Under the pieces are notes generated by a model. That model was not told the DNA's origin and made no database searches. It was given only the letters and a program-made list of their open reading frames with translations. From Fragilaria crotonensis (lineage: Eukaryota > Bacillariophyta > Fragilariophyceae > Fragilariales > Fragilariaceae): a stretch of DNA of 64,000 nt. The stretch spans positions 27,539-91,538 of the forward strand of contig JAKSYS010000192.1 of assembly GCA_022925895.1 (NCBI GenBank), read 5' to 3'. A program made the translations under genes and the position numbers. This document shows positions 32,013 through 42,425 of the stretch, piece after piece; position 1 is the stretch's first letter, and each line of letters starts with the position of its first letter.

Positions 32013-35000
32013 TGCTGAAAGTGTTTGGTATATTGATTGAGTTCACGTCGTTTTTTTGCGCTTGTTGAAATAGGATGTTCGGTGACAGGGCTTTTAAAGT
32101 TCGAAATATCCAATGAAGACATATGTCGAACAATTGCGAGTATGAAAAAATAAGAAGGAAGGCCAAGATTGCTTTCCAAGTTTGCGCTTCTTCGTTTCGA
32201 TTGATTGGCTGAAATTAGCATCGATGCAAAGGTCAGATGACTTTTTGGTCATTGCAAGACGTTTGGGTCATCGAAAAGTGGTTAGTCATTCATCTGATAG
32301 CGGGGAACTTTTATAAACTGGACATTCCTGCATTGTAAGGCGGCACTTCAACGTTATTACTGTACATGCCTTCATTTCACTTTTGATCATTCGCTACAGA
32401 AAAACTTTTGTTCATAAGGTCATATCATACGTATTAATGAGCTCCATCATCATACTTACAAAGGCGAATTGGGTCATCCGTTGTGAACTCCTTTGACTTT
32501 AACAAAAATCCAATTTGTCTCGGGGCTTTGTCTACAGTCTACGGCAGCAGCAGTTACAGAAAAGCCCAATTGCGCTGGGTATAGTGACGCGTGACGCGTG
32601 TGTCATACTCGAACTCTCATTTGCATAAGGCATAAATAAGGTTCACGTCGAACTCAGAAAAGGTCAGACAAAGAACGTTAAAAGTTTGCCGAGAAAAGAG
32701 CTAAGTTTATCACTTCTTGCAACTATCAAGTACTACTTCGTACCGTTGTTCGTGCAGTACAGTATGTGGTCCAGTTTCATATAATCATCATACCAGTACT
32801 GAGAATATGTAAGGGGCTACAAGCTAGAATCTAGCTACGGTAGTACTCGGAGTAGTACACTTCTTTTGAATAACCGCATTATTACTATACTATCCAGAGT
32901 ACTGTAAAGAGAATGCTCGTAGTGCGTGGCGCCAGGTGCCAGCACCAATGAGCAATGAGCAATGAGTCATCCAATAATACCTGGCACTGAAATCGTGGAC
33001 TCTCCTGTCACGATCATTTTTGAGTCTACGAGTACACCCAACATGTTACAGGTACACGTACAAGTACTGCACCTCTAGCACACGCAAATGTCACCGCACC
33101 GAAAGGGGTTAGTGCACAGGTAGGAGCTTTTTGATCGTACCTGGAGAACGAGAATTCTTCATGAATTTCCGTGCGGGGTTAGTTCTGGTCCATATGTCGT
33201 AGAAGTACCGAAACAAAATCTACTACGATGAGCATTTTAAAAAGACATATACTGTAGGTGCTTCGGGCTGCATTCTGAAGTCATACGAAAGCGCTAGACG
33301 CCCGTTGTCCAAGCAATTCTCTGTGTGAGTCAGCCGTGATATCGGCCGAAAATCACTCATCTCGTCGTCTCGATTCAGGTTCGCATCCTGTTCCACGTCC
33401 GTCCATCATCCGAAGGGTTTCACCACTCATCCGGGTCTACCGGAAGGTCCGCTCCAAGCCTATCAGAGATTCGGATTCTTTTCTCAAACGACAAGGTAGA
33501 AAATAAATATTAAAGTACCAGGCTGGTTCTTTAGTCTGCTCCAATCAGCTCTGAACAGCTGCAGAATTCTGACTATCTGTCTGAGTGATAGGACCTTCTA
33601 CAATTACTCGCTACTACTGACTACTACTGAGGCACTTCCCACGATCGCATAGCAAGTAGTAGGTAATCGGTAGGGGGTGTCCGTTTGTCGACTGTGGCGC
33701 ACGCCATACATATGAGCATGAAATTTGAGTCTGTTAGGATGTGCGCACCAGCCAATGAATTGCCGGTGTGAGCATCATTAGCCAAGGTATCAGATTATTT
33801 AACTCAGCGAGTTCACCAATGTTGCTTGTGTCAGGAAATTCAGTGCTGGGCATTGCTTCAACAATCAGAAAAGTTAACCAGCCAATATCTTTGAGAGGCA
33901 ACAACAATTGTGTTACTGCCCTGGCTTGTGGTATGCAACATGTAAAATTTAGAACATCATAGCATTATTACACCTTCTCTGATACTGTCAAATTTCATAG
34001 TCGTCATCACATGCTATAGGTGGATTTACTACATTGATTGGGGGCTATTGTTGTATTTGCAACCTGGCAACAGTCTATGATGTTTGATATACTATGCATG
34101 CATTTGTGCAAAGTGACTGATAGTGTCACTCCTATAGTTTCAGCATTCTGGCATACTAGAACTGCCCAGCAGCATTATGATCATACAACTAGTACTATGA
34201 TAGGAGGGCTTATGCCTGTGCCATTCCATCAGCAAAAGTTTGGCAAATTTTGGGAACACTTGTCGAGAAACATCAGCAAATTTGGGTATCTCAGAAAGCA
34301 TAAGTGAAGCTCAGCAATTTCTTCCCATCCCCAAGAAGGTTCAAGGAATGAAGATCACAATGGTGTGTCCGCTTTAGCATCAGCTGTAACACCACCAACG
34401 CACATGATTTTGCCAGCCAGTACATAACTTCCCTCATTCATGACTAAGAGTGTATTGTCAGACATACCTTTCAGCCAGCAACACTTGTGTGTATCTGACA
34501 ACCCCAATCATTAGGATACAGGCACAAAGAGCTACGGCTGCTCTGTCACAATTTCACTTGTGATTACTCTAAGATAAAATACCATACGGTTAATGTACTC
34601 GATAGTACTATGTTTTCATCACCTGACCATGACCTGCTGTATAAGATCCAAGAATTTGAGGTTGAGTCAATTTGCATCACAGACATTTTTGAATTGAGTT
34701 TCACTTTCAATTCAAATCATGAGTGTAGTCAATGCTGTAGACCACACTCTTTTCAACATGAATTCACACCTACAACACTCATTTTGTGGATTAATAACAC
34801 ACTCCAGGAAATGAACATCTCAAATTCATTTCTCAGCTTTAACAAATGATGATTCACATCAAATCGCAGTACAGGGCACATGCCCTTTCTTCTTAGTTTC
34901 TACATTATCTAAACATTTGTATCATCATCCTCGGACAATAATGTTTACTTCTTCAAGACTGTTTTGTCAGCATATTGACGTACCAATCACAAAGATACTC

Positions 35001-35170
35001 TCACACACGAACACACATAAAAAGTATGACGCAACCCAAGCGGGGCTTCAAGTGGTCTGAGAGTCATGTATTAGATCATCTGGCTTGCTTTAATCAACTT
35101 GAAGTGCCTAGTTCTGCATCCATCTGGATTTGACGGCTACACCGTTGGGAACCGTACTTGTACAATCGTA
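32013..35170. other. 3.1-kb gene-free region
   Basis: No gene was recognised. The left part upstream of the kinase holds its promoter. GTAC motifs are dense at 32725-32900 and 33030-33080, and gcaccaatgagcaatgagca-type short repeats occur near 32942. From about 33700 to 34900 the sequence is plainer with short forward frames that show no family features. A possible old transposon remnant cannot be excluded. Confidence 0.5.
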
Positions 35171-36197
35171 CTATTGATCGAAGACATTGAGACCCTTTTG
35201 AAAGCGATACGTATCACGAAGTGAGTCATTGGCGGCAATTCTCCACTCTTCATTAAAGTTGGAACCTGCCGGAGGCAACGGCTTTCCTGCCAGGAGAGAC
35301 TCGATATCATCGGCAATATCATTAGGCATGTACTTGCGAGGATACCGACGCAGAGGCAAGCCCGTTCGCCCGTCCAAAAGGAACTTTTCGAAATTTCCCT
35401 GAATTCGTCCCAAACCTGATGGAGCTCGACATGTGCCTTCCAACCATCTCCAAAAAGGGTGTGCACCGGTTCCTAGCAAAATCATCTTGTCTGTAAGCGT
35501 TGTAGCGGGGTTAATGCCATACCCGTATTCAGAAGCAAGTTTGAGGCGAATCAAGGCCGACGTGTCCGGTTCATAATACCCCTGGTCGGTAGGCGTCAAG
35601 ACAACTACGAACTCTCCGTCCCGACCGTATCTGTGTTTGAGGGACGTTAGGGACATCATCCATCGGCATTAAACGGTTAAGGGTGCATCGCAGAACTGCA
35701 AACGGAACTTACTTTGACGCCAGCGAGATGAATTCTGGTATGTTCTTCCTCGCGATAGGATCATCCTGCTTAATATTCACAACCAATATTGCCTTGACCT
35801 TGCTCTTGGCGTCATCTTGCTTCACTAAATCCCCAAAACTGACGGTCTCACCAGCTACTGGCAATGTAAAGTCGTACGCAGTGCGACCATCAGGTATCGG
35901 TTTCGGTGCAGGAGCCGCACTGCTCTCGATCTCTTCTTCCAGCGCCTGTGAAATCTTGGCAGCGCGGCTGGCGATGGTACTAAAGTCTAATTGTTCGTCA
36001 CCGTCGTCGTCGGCCGCGTTGGCCGCCTTAGAAACTCCAACCGCCCCTATCAATGCTGCTGAGCTGAGGATGGATCGTCGAGAAACAGCGTGTAAAGCGA
36101 CCGAGCTGGAGCGTTGTTGCAGCCGTGATGACGAGGACCAAGCAGCCCCTGAATGCAGAAGAGTAGCAAGAAGCAAGTATGTTGCAGATGTCTTCAT
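35171..36197 (-). CDS. Glutathione-peroxidase-like thylakoid-lumen protein lacking the catalytic Cys (one intron)
   Basis: Exon 1 is 36197-35713 and exon 2 is 35630-35171; the spliced protein has 314 residues. It starts with a signal-peptide-like 'MKTSATYLLLATLLHSGAAW' and a Ser-rich transit region. 'SRRSILSSAALIGAVGV' ending in 'AANA' follows, as in a twin-arginine thylakoid signal. This three-part leader suggests the plastid thylakoid lumen. The body follows the GPx fold: 'AYDFTLPVAGETVSFGDL', 'KAILVVNI', 'HPFWRWLEG', 'GRIQGNFEKFLLDG' and 'NDIADDIESLLAG'. Where GPx enzymes have Cys/Sec after the 'VVN' strand, this one reads 'NIKQDDPIARKN', so peroxidase activity of the normal kind is doubtful. 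The MULE left terminus lies about 250 bases upstream of its start. Confidence 0.75.
35631..35712 (-). other. Intron of the GPx-like gene (82 bases, GT-AG)
   Basis: On the reverse strand: GCGTCAAA|gtaagt ... caaacacag|ATACGG. Splicing yields 'FISLASK-YGRDGEF', continuous with the GPx fold. Confidence 0.9.
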
Positions 36198-36445
36198 CTT
36201 GTTCAACACCAAGGAGTTAGTTGTGAATAGCGGTATGATCTGCGGAAAAAGGATAATCAACGAGTCTGCCTTCGCATTGTTGAGAGTGATGAGTGAAAAA
36301 ACGGATTCCACGTTGAAGATATTCCAATCTACACACGGTTGTCGGCGGTCTGAGGTCTTCACCACGTATACATACGCGAGGATTTGTAACGAATCTCGTC
36401 CTATCATACAGGTACTTTTACTGATACAGCTCTGAAATTGGTAGA

Positions 36446-36477
36446 TCCGATTAGGTTTCACCAATTTGACGTCAGCA
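36446..36477 (+). repeat. MULE left terminal inverted repeat
   Basis: Thirty-two bases identical to the reverse complement of 48531-48562. It contains the palindrome tgacgtca. It sits in the 5' flank of the GPx-like gene. Confidence 0.8.
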
Positions 36478-36805
36478 CCCACGTCACAGTAATAAACTAC
36501 AGTGAGTCCTCCTGTAGAAGATTTTTGAAGACATCGGAAATTTGAATGGCTGACAAAACACGGAATCTTTGTTGTTGACTTCTGTCGGCGCTTTTCCTAA
36601 CGCGCATGTCAACCCTTTGTCATGCCAGAAAGATAACTGCTACATATCTCCTTCTATCAGTGATTCATGTGTTTCCCTTGTTTTGAATCACTCGAACTTA
36701 TTACATTACTTTGTATTCGATTACAACCTAGTAGGGTTGCAAATCTCCTTGAATACAAGTACACTTTTCTTCTTAATCAACACCAACAGAACTTTCTTTC
36801 TGTAC

Positions 36806-37552
36806 GAATTTCGATCTTCAAATAGTCTCGAATGGACAAGTAACAGTGTGTCAGTATGATGACGACTATTTTGTGTACAATTTCGATCTTCAAATAGTCA
36901 CGAATGAACAAGTAACAGTATGCCAGTAAGAAGACGACTATTTGGTGTACGAATTCGATCTTCAAATAGTCACGAATGAACAAGTAACAGTATGTCAGTA
37001 CGATGCGACTATTTGGTGTACAAATTTCGATCTTCAAATAGTCGCGAATGGACAAGTAACAGTATGCCAGTAAGAAGACGACTATTTGGTGTACGAATTT
37101 CGATCTTCAAATAGTCACGAATGAACAAGTAACAGTATGTCAGTACGATGCGACTATTTGGTGTACAAATTTCGATCTTCAAATAGTCGCGAATGGACAA
37201 GTAACAGTATGACAGTAAGAAGACGACTATTTGGTGTACGAATTTCGATCTTCAAATAGTCAGGAATGAACAAGTAACAGTATGTCAGTACGATGCGACT
37301 ATTTGGTGTACAAATTTCGATCTTCAAATAGTCGCGAATGGACAAGTAACAGTATGACAGTAAGAAGACGACTATTTGGTGTACGAATTTCGATCTTCAA
37401 ATAGTCACGAATGAACAAGTAACAGTATGACAGTACGATGACGACTATATGGTGTACGAATTTCGATCTTCAAATAGTCACGAATGAACAAGTAACACTA
37501 TGACAGTAAGAAGACGACTATTTGGTGTACAAATTTTGACCTTCAAATAGGC
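36806..37552 (+). repeat. Tandem array 1 (72-73 bp unit, 145-bp higher-order repeat)
   Basis: Eleven copies of a core with cttcaaatag at 36816, 36888, 36960, 37032, 37105, 37177, 37250, 37322, 37395, 37468 and 37541. The period is 72 or 73 bases. From 36960 on the copies alternate between two types (acgaatgaacaag and gcgaatggacaag), giving a 145-base higher-order unit. Each unit has an internal inverted pair, gactatttg and caaatagtc, around aatttcgat. Confidence 0.92.
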
Positions 37553-37584
37553 TACTACATACAGCATGTACGACTACGATGAAC

Positions 37585-38310
37585 TCATTTCTTGCATTCT
37601 TCATCCGAAGTACTGTAATTGCCGTCCCGAATTAATGTTTGCTTCCAAACACTTTGTCTATTGAAACACACGTTGCACCACCAAGTGTTTTCGAGCTTTC
37701 TCTTTTCATTGCAACACATGGAACATACATGCTTCTTACATTTCCGACACGAGTGCTTTGAAGGCTTATTGCATTCAATACAAGCATCATCCTCGTCACC
37801 AGCTTTCTTACTTCCTGTCATCCGCTCTTTTGAAGGCTTATTGCATTCAATACAAGCATCATCCTCGTCACCAGCTTTCAAACTTCCTGTCATCCGCTGT
37901 TTTGAAGGTTGCTTGCATTCAATGCCAGCATCATTGTCGTCACCAGCTTTCCTCTTTCCCGTCACCGTACTTTGTTTCCCAAAGTACACTGATTTCCTTA
38001 GACGATCCCGAACCTCTTTCCTTACTTTTTCTGTGTTGACACCTTTCCAAACGTTTTCCTCTTTATTGACAAAGATGTAACCTTTTTTCCGCATCTCCTC
38101 TAGCACTTCACCTGCAATATTGTCCTTAGCGCTTTCTGTTCGACTTTCAAACGTGGCATCTGCAGCTCTTCGGATTATCCGACGGAAAGCCATGTTTGGT
38201 GGATGTCCCTTTGGTTCATCGCGTTTACGTACTACAATACCATTTGGCGGTAGAGATGTACTTTCAAATGGACCTGGTCCGGCCTCCAATTCATTTATTG
38301 ACGGCGTCAT
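37585..38310 (-). CDS. MULE cargo: DUF6824-like region plus Cys-rich putative zinc domain
   Basis: From the Met at 38310 the frame gives 241 residues. Residues about 40-110 ('MAFRRIIRRAADATFESR', 'KDNIAGEVLEEMRKKGYIF', 'WKGVNTEKVRKEVRDRLRK') follow the DUF6824 pattern, a domain expanded in diatoms and of unknown function. The segment 'DEDDACIECNKPSK' then occurs twice, after a related degenerate copy. The last part has 'SCRKCKKHVCSMCCNEKRK' and 'WWCNVCF', Cys pairs typical of a zinc-binding module. This frame may be the 3' end of the same gene as the next four upstream reverse-strand segments. A separate gene with its own start at 38310 is the alternative. Confidence 0.5.
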   Translation of the reverse strand: MTPSINELEAGPGPFESTSLPPNGIVVRKRDEPKGHPPNMAFRRIIRRAADATFESRTESAKDNIAGEVLEEMRKKGYIFVNKEENVWKGVNTEKVRKEVRDRLRKSVYFGKQSTVTGKRKAGDDNDAGIECKQPSKQRMTGSLKAGDEDDACIECNKPSKERMTGSKKAGDEDDACIECNKPSKHSCRKCKKHVCSMCCNEKRKLENTWWCNVCFNRQSVWKQTLIRDGNYSTSDEECKK

Positions 38311-38404
38311 GCCCTCCCCTTCTTTTTCGTTACACACGTTTCATTCGCGATCTAATATCGCCATTCCACCATCGTATGTTTTTTCCTTCCACCCTTTTTT
38401 TCTG

Positions 38405-39240
38405 TCATCTCGAGGAAACGAAATCCCTCCTTTTTAGAGTTGTGTAAATGGTACGCTGCACCTCATATTTTTCTGCCTGATTAGCTGCTGACAAGTGCAT
38501 TTTCTTGAAGTCCAATGTGCGATCAAGGTACGGAATGCATTTGCGGTGCCCCTTCCCACACAGTACATCCTTTTTCCCAGGTTTGGCGATTATCGAAACA
38601 CTTTCATTTTCCTTTTCAAAATTATCGCGTATAAACTTCAACGCATTTTCGACAAATGGCAATGGAGACTTCTCGTGTGAAAGAGCAAGGATTTGCCAAC
38701 ACAGATTCTTCTTCTCATCTTCTGATGCAGCATATTCGAAGTCCTTCTTTAAACTTGAAATAAATGTAGCAATATGCTGTATAGACAATGGCACAAATTC
38801 ACTTCCCTGCGAGAGCGCCGTGGTCGTATGTGCTCCATCAGGCATCTTTTCGGTGTCTTGAATCTTTTCTGGTGATGTATGATCTTGTTCCTGTACTGCC
38901 TCTGCTTCACCCTTTCGTGCTGGCGACTTCGTCAACGATGGATCATCCTGCTTTCGCTGGCCTAGACCACCCGACTGCTCTTCACCACTATCCGTCTTCC
39001 CTTTTTTCTTTGTTTGTCGAGGCTTTCGCGAAGTCTTTCGCAACCGCTTCGCTACATCATCATTATTCATCTGGCACAAATCTGTTTCCCTGCCAAGCAA
39101 CACTCTTTCTTTCGACAAAGGTTGCCACTGCAATATCTTGGCTAAATCAGGAAACGCATGTCGTGGTCCGGCATCGTTAGTTTCCCCCACGAAAGCGACC
39201 GTTCTATCCCCTTGCTGGGACGAAGATATTTTTTGTACTC
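38405..39240 (-). CDS. MULE cargo: DUF6824-like segment with basic low-complexity linker
   Basis: The frame is open on the reverse strand from about 39240 ('SSSQQGDRTVAF') to the stop at 38405. It contains a Lys/Arg-rich linker ('RKTSRKPRQTKKKGK'), a polar linker and a helical region. The end is 'KKDVLCGKGHRKCIPYLDR', then 'YEVQRTIYTTLKRRDF'. The 'DVLCG+G' start followed by a helix and 'IYTTLK' resembles the N-terminal half of DUF6824. It is joined to the upstream segment by a one-base frame change at an A6 run (T6 on the + strand, about 39227-39232). Two incomplete DUF6824-like units therefore lie close together. Confidence 0.45.
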
Positions 39241-39720
39241 ATGAGCTTCTTCTCGAACCGACCCAAAGTTGCTGCTTGCTATTCTGTCAATCAGTTGAAA
39301 CAAGCTCACGTACACGTCATGCAAATAGTGAGCAAATTTTCGTGTTGATGTGGGAATGTTCCTGCCCATGCCCTTGACATTGTCATTCCTGTCAAAAGTG
39401 ATGTCACCTTTCACATTCCCACTCGTGTCGAATGTGACGTCGTGCACCATGACACAAAAATCGCGGATGAAAATCAATGATTTTAAACCACTTTGCGCCA
39501 CATCCTTTGACGTTTCCTGAATTAGAATGTAATCTGGCGGTAAACTCAACGGTCGGAAGCGCCCCTTCTCGATGTCACATGTCTCATTGTTCTTGTCAGT
39601 GACGACACAACCAAAATTAACGCTTTGCCGTGTGAAACCGACGTAAAACGAATGCATGTTGAAAAACCATGGTGCAACAACCTTGTCTTTCCATGGTGAG
39701 CTTTCCCCTTTTCTTTTCTT
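39142..39720 (-). CDS. MULE cargo: middle segment, function unrecognised
   Basis: The frame reads from about 'SSPWKDKVVAPWFFNMHSFY' through 'RQSVNFGCVVTDKN', 'LSLPPDYILIQETSKDVAQ', 'LIFIRDFCVMVHDVTFD' and 'LHDVYVSLFQLIDRI' to the stop at 39142. It is well-formed coding sequence, but I recognise no family. It follows the possible protease segment after a frame change near the C4/T4 runs at about 39704-39712 and leads into the DUF6824-like segment after another at the T6 run. It is probably an inner part of one long protein. Confidence 0.4.
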   Translation of the reverse strand, partial: KKRKGESSPWKDKVVAPWFFNMHSFYVGFTRQSVNFGCVVTDKNNETCDIEKGRFRPLSLPPDYILIQETSKDVAQSGLKSLIFIRDFCVMVHDVTFDTSGNVKGDITFDRNDNVKGMGRNIPTSTRKFAHYLHDVYVSLFQLIDRIASSNFGSVREEAHEYKKYLRPSKGIERSLSWGKLTMPDHDMRFLI

Positions 39721-40140
39721 CTTTTGGTTTTCGTGCTTTTGCATTTGGATCATTCTCAGGACTGAGTATGAAGTGCACCAATTTGAGGAAGAACCGGCAA
39801 ATTGGCGGTGGGTCAGAACGGCGACGTTTTCCAGTTGGATCAAACAAAAAATATCCACATTTTGTATCGTTATCATTGTTCCCAGTTTTTCCACAATTCA
39901 CCGCTACGAAAACAGTCCATGAACAATCTTCATCCTCTTGTGCAGGAATGACAATAAACGGCTTCGTGAGGAGATCCTTGTGTTGTATAATGAACTCCAC
40001 CACCAGAATTGTTGCCTCCATAAACCTCTTTTGGTCAATCTCGTAATGAAAGATGTGGTTTACAAACTGTCTTCTCTCTGTATCGGTTTTTAGGTCGCGA
40101 ACCGAAGATGCAACGTTCCGTCCTTCAATGAAGGATGTAA
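39617..40140 (-). CDS. MULE cargo: possible cysteine-protease-like (Ulp1/C48-type) segment
   Basis: The frame is open from about 40140 ('AFFTSFIEGRNVASSVRDLK') to 39617. The core is 'KPFIVIPAQEDEDCSWTVF' followed by 'VAVN' and, after a loop, 'KCGYFLFDPTGK'. A strand ending in a Trp, then a second strand ending in Asp, is the arrangement around the catalytic His-Asp of Ulp1-type peptidases. Here the residue before the Trp is Ser instead of His, so activity is doubtful and the family call is weak. Plant MULEs of the Kaonashi type are known to carry Ulp1-like genes, which makes the reading plausible. The tail (after 'ENDPNAKARKPKEEKK') passes into another frame. Confidence 0.35.
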
Positions 40141-41156
40141 AAAAGGCTCTCCATTGTTGACACCTCAGTCATGATCTTACAAGGAATGATGGTCAGGGTC
40201 GACCAAATTTCAGCTTTACAATACCGCTGCAGCCATCCCAGAGCAATGTCCACAAAGTCTGGAGAAAGAGCGTCACCTTTGCGCGTAAGGCAACGATCTA
40301 TCCAAGTCAGACGAGCACTTGGACCTTGGAATAGGTATTTTTCCATTATCGAGTTCTTCGGATGGAAGGCCTTGTCATCCCAAAATTCACCCGAGTAACA
40401 ATCATAAGTTGGTGTACAAAATGTTGCCTCTTCGTATGTTAAGTTTCCCGGGAAGAAGGCATACACGGATGGACAATCAATGGTGTTGTCATTGGGATTG
40501 TTGAACAACCTTTTCAATACTATCTGGTTTCTGGATTCTTGTGGGAAGGCAAAATATTCACGTGTAAGGCAAATCGTCAACCACTTCAAATCGTTGCTGA
40601 ATCCGAGATAGTCCTTGAGTGGACTATCATCAACCTCATTGACAAAACAGTCTCTCAAAACTTTAGGAAATGCTTCAGTCCCTTCAGCCATTTCGGCAAA
40701 GTTGCGTCTTGAATAATAACCCCATGCCACTTTGTTCGCGGTCGGATTTGCTTTCAAATAAACATTTACTTCATCAACACCCACCCTACACCTTACAACT
40801 TGATGCATAATCGAAAGCAAAAAGTTGCCATTCCGTTGGCCTGATAGTCAACCTTGTTGCCAAAAAAGAACCAAAACAGCGTTCTCTCGTTGTACAAACG
40901 TTATAGCGCATATAGCAGTGGGTTTCTCCTTTTCCCATATACTAAGTGTCTCGCCCTTACCAAGGCAAGATGACAGTGACTTCCGATCTGAATGGTCGTC
41001 GAATATAACATGATACAATTCATAAACAGTATCACTCGCATTGTATTCATCTTCTCTTCCAACAAAGTGAAGAATACGATATTCCTGTAGGAACGTTGGT
41101 AATTGATCACGTGGAATGCGGTGGTGCCATTTCATCATCTCAATCATCGTCTTCAT
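40125..41156 (-). CDS. MULE cargo: GNAT-like acetyltransferase region with in-frame stop
   Basis: Two pieces share one frame, 41156-40848 and 40847-40125, split by a TGA at 40848-40850. Across it, 'PTAICAITFVQRENAVLVLF' and 'WQQG', then 'LSGQRNGNFLLSIMHQ', 'VDEVNVYLKANPTANKVAWG' and 'YYSRRNFAEM' resemble GNAT acetyltransferases (strand 4, acetyl-CoA loop and helix, then the 'A-x-x-[FY]-Y-x-x-x-[GN]-F' end). The second piece continues past the GNAT part into 'SARLTWIDRCLTRKGDALSP', probably the start of the next domain. The stop makes this allele likely non-functional unless it is read through or spliced out; no GT-AG pair near it is obvious. Confidence 0.45.
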
Positions 41157-41329
41157 TACTGGGGTTCACATCCGTCAAATGGATCATCGTCATGCGTACT
41201 GGTTGCCTTCGGCGCTCTTTGTCTTCGGGGCATACTGAGGAGATGAGTTGTTTAAGACTTGACGACCTTCAACATATACAAATCAGGTGCAGATGCTCAC
41301 AGTGTCGATTGCACTAATTGTGTACAGAT

Positions 41330-42032
41330 TCTGATCTTCAAATAGTCTTCTTAGACGAAGTAACCCGTAATTTCGATCTTCAAATAGTCACGAATGGACA
41401 AGTAACAGTATGACGGTACGAAGACGACTATTTGGTGTACGAATTTCGATCTTCAAATAGTCGCGAATGGACAAGTAACAGTATGACGGTACGAAGACGA
41501 CTATTTGGTGTCGAATTTCGATCTTCAAATAGTCACGAATGGACAAGTAACAGTATGTCAGTACGATGACGACTATTTGGTGTACAATTTCGATCTTCAA
41601 ATAGTCACGAATGGACAAGTAACAGTATGTCAGTACGATGACGACTATTTGGTGTACGAATTTTGATCTTCAAATAGTCACGAATGGACAAGTAACAGTA
41701 TGTCAGTACGATGACGACTATTTGGTGTACGAATTTCGATCTTCAAATAGTCACGAATGGACAAGTAACAGTATGTCAGTACGATGACGACTATTTGGTG
41801 TACGAATTTTGATCTTCAAATAGTCACGAATGGACAAGTAACAGTATGTCAGTACGATGACGACTATTTGGTGTACGAATTTTGATCTTCAAATAGTCGC
41901 GAATGGACAAGTAACAGTATGACGGTACGATGACGACTATTTGGTGTACGAATTTTGATCTTCAAATAGTCACGAATGGACAAGTAACAGTATGACGGTA
42001 CGATGACGACTATTTGGTGTACGAATTTTGTT
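41330..42032 (+). repeat. Tandem array 2 (72-73 bp unit)
   Basis: Ten copies of the same core as array 1 and in the same orientation (cttcaaatag at 41338, 41379, 41451, 41523, 41595, 41668, 41741, 41814, 41887 and 41960). The first two are only 41 bases apart, so one unit is truncated. Copies here are more uniform than in array 1. Confidence 0.92.
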
Positions 42033-42190
42033 CTTTGACGAGTGTTCTGAGTGATGTCGCCCTTGAGCACTGGCGTACTTCTGACACATGCGGCGTGACA
42101 GAAAGTATAAACTCTGATCACATTTTTCCTCCTTCGATTCCTTGCCCAACGCTGTTGCGAATGGTTATCAAACGGCAGAAGCAACTTGGA

Positions 42191-42425
42191 AACCATCATG
42201 AGGACGTCAAAACAGGTCACTGTTATCTGTGACTCGGGGCACAGTAACAGCAGTTCCAACCTTGACGTCACAAAAGCATGATGAGAGTACGGTTGTGGAA
42301 TGCAAATGTAGCAACGAAAACCATCATGAGGACGTCAAAACAGGTCACTGTTATCTGTGACTCGGGGCACAGTAACAGCAGTTCCAACCTTGACGTCACA
42401 AAAAGCATGATGAGGAGTACGGTTG
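42191..42425 (+). repeat. Direct duplication of about 105 bases at the 5' end of the oxygenase-like gene
   Basis: The sequence from about 42191 to 42297 recurs at about 42318-42425 (shared start accatcatgaggacgtc, shared end agtacggttgt) with one or two single-base indels. The second copy encodes the N-terminus of the oxygenase-like protein. Confidence 0.85.

Noticed and set aside
33370-33400. tRNA gene suggested by a ggttcgcatcc string
   Set aside because: No acceptor or anticodon stems could be paired around it.
36777-37345. Repetitive 'SIRDYLKIEI' frames
   Set aside because: They are translations of satellite array 1; the same applies to array 2 at 41388-41618.
36806-37552. CRISPR array
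   Set aside because: The spacing is regular, but the 'spacers' repeat along with the cores, units are 72-73 bp throughout, and there are no cas genes; it is a satellite in a eukaryotic element.
40848-40850. Selenocysteine at the in-frame TGA
   Set aside because: The position is not a redox site in GNAT enzymes, no SECIS-like element was recognised, and other pieces of the same gene are also broken.
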